The position numbers and the translations under genes are program-made. Source: JAHIKV01 sp965195225 (GTDB lineage: Bacteria; Planctomycetota; Planctomycetia; Pirellulales; Thermoguttaceae). From it: a DNA stretch of 15,173 nucleotides. The notes beneath the pieces were generated by a model that was not told where the DNA came from, ran no database searches, and saw nothing but the letters and a program-made list of their open reading frames with translations. Below, piece after piece: positions 13,149-15,173 of the stretch. Every line of letters begins with the position of its first letter. Positions within the stretch are counted from its first letter, which is position 1. Where the stretch lies: positions 1-15,173 of the forward strand of contig CBDAFL010000225.1 in assembly GCA_965195225.1 (NCBI GenBank), written 5' to 3'.

Positions 13149-13467
13149 TTCGAGCTATTTATTGGATATTCTCGATTCGAGCCGGTTGGCCCTGCAATAT
13201 CTGGACAACGCCACTCAGGAACAGTTTTTCGACGATCTCGAACGGCAGGACGCCGTGATCCGGCGACTGTTGATCGTCGGCGAGGCGGCTCGACGGGTAT
13301 CCGAGGAAACCCGCCGGCAGTTGCCCGACCTACCGTGGACCGCCATGGTGGCCATGCGAAACTTCATGATCCACGAATACGACGCCGTGGATCTGCGGGT
13401 GGTTTGGGATACCGTCCGAAACGATCTGCCGCCGCTGATCGTGGCTCTGGAGAAGTTGGTGGGGTAG
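13138..13467 (+). CDS. hepT: HepT-type HEPN ribonuclease toxin (DUF86)
   Basis: The product is 109 residues and all helical in character. The HEPN active-site motif R-x4-H-x-Y is intact: R74, H79 and Y81 in MRNFMIHEYD. HEPN toxins of this group cleave RNA (tRNA in the studied case) and are inhibited by AMP addition to the active-site Tyr. A conserved VGEAARRVSEETR helix is present. The gene starts inside the 3' end of mntA (11-base overlap), so the two are coupled. No sign of inactivation is seen. Confidence 0.92.
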   Translation: MSRDSSYLLDILDSSRLALQYLDNATQEQFFDDLERQDAVIRRLLIVGEAARRVSEETRRQLPDLPWTAMVAMRNFMIHEYDAVDLRVVWDTVRNDLPPLIVALEKLVG

Positions 13468-13490
13468 AGCGTTTGCGCATCTGTTTCATA

Positions 13491-13565
13491 GGGGACAGGT
13501 CCATGTTTTCGGCCAACCGTTTGCCCGCGAAATGCGTTTTTCGGCCGAAAAATGGACCAGTCCCC
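13491..13565. repeat. Imperfect inverted repeat with GGGGAC ends
   Basis: The left arm GGGGACAGGTCCATGTTTTC (13491-13510), followed by GGCC, faces a right arm GGCCGAAAAATGGACCAG plus TCCCC (13543-13565). The arms match over about 22 bases with two differences. It lies between the convergent hepT and ydjY-like genes. Similar GGGGAC-ended palindromes are dispersed in many genomes near IS200/REP transposases. It may also serve as a terminator region. Confidence 0.7.
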
Positions 13566-13582
13566 AGCCAACCCGCGAACGG

Positions 13583-14332
13583 TTACTTCGCGGCTTTCGG
13601 CGTCAGAATGAGCGTCACCGGCGTACCCAACGGCGGAATCCGCTCGGTGAAGGCGCGGAACATCAGTTCGGCGTTGTCCTTGCTGCTTTTTATCGGCAGA
13701 TCGAGCATCGCGCTGGGAAAGTTCGACACGCAGATAAAATCGCCGCTCTCGGCTTCGTAAACTCGTTGGCCGGTCACTTCGTTGTCCCAAAACCCGCTGC
13801 CGGCGAAGACCCACGGATGTTCCATCGCCTTGCCGGTCTTCGCGTCGCGGACCCAGTCCCGTGCCCGGGCGGTTTGGACCTCGCCCTTGGCGTCTTTCCA
13901 GTGGACGGAGATGTCGATCTCCGTGCCGCTGGCGGGGACGTATTCCGGATCGAACCGCACGGATTTTCCGGCCTTGGCCCCGACGGCCAGCAACGCGGTG
14001 TGGACCACGAACGCCTTGCAGGGCACCGCCACGATCGACTCGTGCTCCTTCGTGTTTGCCAGACAGGCGAACATCTCCAGCAGGGCGTCCCTCTGGCAGA
14101 CTTGCCCCTGCAAGACCACCCGCTTGCCGATCGGATCGATCCAGACCGTCGATTCCGGATTGAGCGGTTTCAGCCGTTCGGGGTGATCGACCAGCGGCTC
14201 GCCCAGCTTCAGCGAGGCCGGCTGCGGTTTGCCGGGCGTCGGTTCCTCCGCGTGGCATACGGCAACGGACGTCATCGCTCCCAACATTGCGACAACCGAA
14301 AACAGACGCGAAAAATGAAAGTGCCGGCTCAT
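13583..14332 (-). CDS. Exported YdjY-domain protein
   Basis: The product is 249 residues. A signal peptide covers about residues 1-28 (basic start, LFSVVAMLGAMTSVAV core, CHAEE); the Cys in the AVCHA context could also suggest a lipoprotein, but the lipobox is poor. The mature part matches the YdjY-domain proteins frequent in planctomycetes: WIDPIGKRVVLQGQVC, LEMFACLANTKEHESIVAV, PCKAFVVHTALLAVGAK, HPWVFAGSGFWDNEVTG, GDFICVSNFPSAMLDLP and the AFTERIPP end. The biochemical role is unknown. A weak promoter (ATGCAA/AGGATA on the plus strand at 14406-14411 and 14384-14389) is possible. It converges on hepT. Confidence 0.88.
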   Translation of the reverse strand: MSRHFHFSRLFSVVAMLGAMTSVAVCHAEEPTPGKPQPASLKLGEPLVDHPERLKPLNPESTVWIDPIGKRVVLQGQVCQRDALLEMFACLANTKEHESIVAVPCKAFVVHTALLAVGAKAGKSVRFDPEYVPASGTEIDISVHWKDAKGEVQTARARDWVRDAKTGKAMEHPWVFAGSGFWDNEVTGQRVYEAESGDFICVSNFPSAMLDLPIKSSKDNAELMFRAFTERIPPLGTPVTLILTPKAAK

Positions 14333-14424
14333 GGTATTGCTCTTTTCGGGAAATGCGGAAAACGAACTGTTCCAGTTCCGTGTAGGATAGCCGCGCGTGC
14401 GTTGAATGCAACCCGAGAATGACC

Positions 14425-14446
14425 GCCGGGTTGCAACCCGGCCTAC
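14425..14446 (-). repeat. Single REP-like palindrome
   Basis: On the minus strand it reads GTAG followed by GCCGGGTTGCAACCCGGC (sharing a G), the same family as the 684-761 element with TTGCAA in place of TTATAA at the centre. No inverted partner is nearby, so this is a singlet. It lies in the 400-base gap 14333-14732 upstream of the ydjY-like gene. Confidence 0.75.
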
Positions 14447-14484
14447 TACTTGCGGCGACGGCTTGCCGGTGGTAGGATGCTGAT

Positions 14485-14677
14485 GACAATTTGAGTTTGA
14501 CGCGCGAGCGTCAAGTTACTGCTTCCCGAAAAACCACGAACTTGGGTCTTCGGACTCTTGTACAAGTGAAGCAGTACTTGGACCGCGCTCCCGTTATGGG
14601 AGCGTCGGCCGGGTGCTGTTCACTTGTGCCCCTTCGTGGGGGTTTCGGGAGCGGCTTCGGTTCGGCGCTTCCTTTTT
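14485..14677 (+). ncRNA. Candidate structured RNA (hairpin array ending in a terminator)
   Basis: Within about 180 bases there are five hairpins. TTGACGC/GCGTCAA has a GCGA (GNRA) tetraloop (14497-14514). A bulged 13-base-pair pairing links CAAGTTACTGCTTC (about 14513-14526) with GAAGCAGTACTTG (14568-14580), and encloses GGGTC-TTCG-GACTC with a UUCG loop (14544-14557). CGCTCCC/GGGAGCG follows at 14586-14604, and GGGAGCG/CGCTTCC plus five T at 14647-14677. A weak promoter, TTGCGG/TAGGAT with a 17-base gap, ends at 14478. The stem at 14513 overlaps the first hairpin by two bases, so alternative folds exist. It could be an independent RNA or a leader for the small gene at 14733. Confidence 0.4.
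14647..14677 (+). terminator. Intrinsic terminator at the end of the hairpin array
   Basis: GGGAGCG (14647-14653) pairs with CGCTTCC (14666-14672) with one G-U pair around a TTCGG-rich loop, followed by TTTTT (14673-14677). If the array is a leader, this stem could act as an attenuator before the 14733 gene. Confidence 0.55.
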
Positions 14678-14732
14678 GTTGCGCCCGCACCGAGTAGACA
14701 ACGTCACTCTTTGTCTGGTACGGGAGGGCGCA

Positions 14733-14939
14733 ATGGCCGCGAAGGACGAGAGAAGGTTGATTGCGGGCCGAGACAGGCTCGTTGCGGACAGAGACAGATT
14801 GATTGGTCAATATGAGTGGTTGCGACGAATGATGCATCATTTGGACATGGAGACCGAACACATCGACCAGCAACTCATCGAACTCGAAAATCTCCTGCCG
14901 GACGACTACACATTTCCCGGCGATCCCACGGAAAGCTAG
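14733..14939 (+). CDS. Small charged coiled-coil protein, unknown function
   Basis: The product is 68 residues and I do not recognise a family. After a short start it has a repeated RDRL pattern (IAGRDRLVADRDRLIGQ), then helical RRMMHHLDMETEHIDQQLIE and an acidic end LLPDDYTFPGDPTES. Heptad-like spacing suggests a coiled coil. There is no signal peptide. The ATG at 14733 has GGGAGG at 14722-14727, a good ribosome site, which favours this frame over the long opposing open frame. It follows the candidate structured RNA and terminator, and may be controlled by it. Confidence 0.6.
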   Translation: MAAKDERRLIAGRDRLVADRDRLIGQYEWLRRMMHHLDMETEHIDQQLIELENLLPDDYTFPGDPTES

Positions 14940-14943
14940 GCCG

Positions 14944-14962
14944 GTAGGCCGGGTCATGACCT
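14944..14962 (+). repeat. Truncated REP-like palindrome
   Basis: GTAGGCCGGGTCATGACC starts like the 684-761 family but with TCATGA at its centre, and its right half decays after ACC. It begins 5 bases after the small gene's stop. The remaining 14963-15173 is A+T-richer and shows only minor hairpins (GACCC/GGGTC at 15014-15026, CTGCTA/TAGCAG at 15064-15082) and no gene I can support. Confidence 0.55.
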
Positions 14963-15173
14963 TAGGTTTACCCATATTTTTGCTTGAAAAACTTTGGGAA
15001 ACACGAGATTTTCGACCCGTAGGGTCATTTGGCAATAGCCCAGCGATTCACAGGATTATGCAACTGCTAGCAACGATAGCAGAAAATCACTTACCACAAC
15101 GGAGTTTGTCATGCCAGTTTAGCAATTTTCATAAAAACCTGGAATGATGATCATCACAACCGTTGACGTAAGT

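Noticed and set aside
13215..14489. A 424-codon open frame on the minus strand
   Set aside because: It runs opposite hepT and in another frame of the YdjY gene, both of which have clear family motifs; it contains no recognisable domain.
14650..14670. A tRNA-like GGTTCGG string
   Set aside because: There is no acceptor stem, anticodon arm or CCA end around it; it fits the terminator loop better.
14511..15035. A 174-codon open frame on the minus strand
   Set aside because: It covers the hairpin array and the complement of the small gene, has no family resemblance and no good start site.

Overview
The window looks like chromosomal DNA from a planctomycete, probably of the Pirellulales type. 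This is inferred from the proteins, not from a marker gene. Indicators are a PurL with fused PurS-like domains, a SpoVG carrying a zinc ribbon, a secreted YdjY-domain protein, and many short palindromic repeats. Core genes are G+C-rich. Several accessory genes are visibly richer in A+T.

Layout. 1-1442 is a toxin-antitoxin block: brnT-brnA on the plus strand, a pair of inverted GTAG-headed palindromes (REPIN-like), then hicB-hicA and an extra HicB-like gene on the minus strand. 1677-8399 holds the two FGAM synthase genes, purL and purQ. About 3 kb separates them: an ORF6N-domain gene, a second diverged copy of the purL 3' end, an A+T-rich TPR-like gene, a DUF433 antitoxin with only a trace of a toxin, and a secreted protein of unknown function. 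8418-10121 (minus) is a two-gene ATPase plus DUF4276 (TOPRIM-like) cassette, a candidate defence system. 10366-11880 (minus) is the ispE-spoVG pair behind a near-consensus promoter. 12348-13467 (plus) is a single-domain response regulator followed by an mntA-hepT (nucleotidyltransferase/HEPN) toxin-antitoxin pair. 13583-14332 (minus) is the YdjY-domain lipoprotein or periplasmic protein. 14485-14939 holds a run of stable hairpins ending in an intrinsic terminator (candidate structured RNA), then a small coiled-coil gene.

How the parts relate. PurL and PurQ form the FGAM synthase of purine synthesis, IspE works in the MEP isoprenoid pathway, and SpoVG is a nucleic-acid-binding regulator. Around these sit four toxin-antitoxin or antitoxin-only loci and one candidate defence pair. 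The most unusual features are repeat families inserted in frame inside PurL (3475-3545 and 4359-4397), the displaced purL tail at 5311-5379, the ATPase-DUF4276 pair, and the hairpin array at 14497-14677. No transposase, integrase, CRISPR array, tRNA or rRNA was seen.
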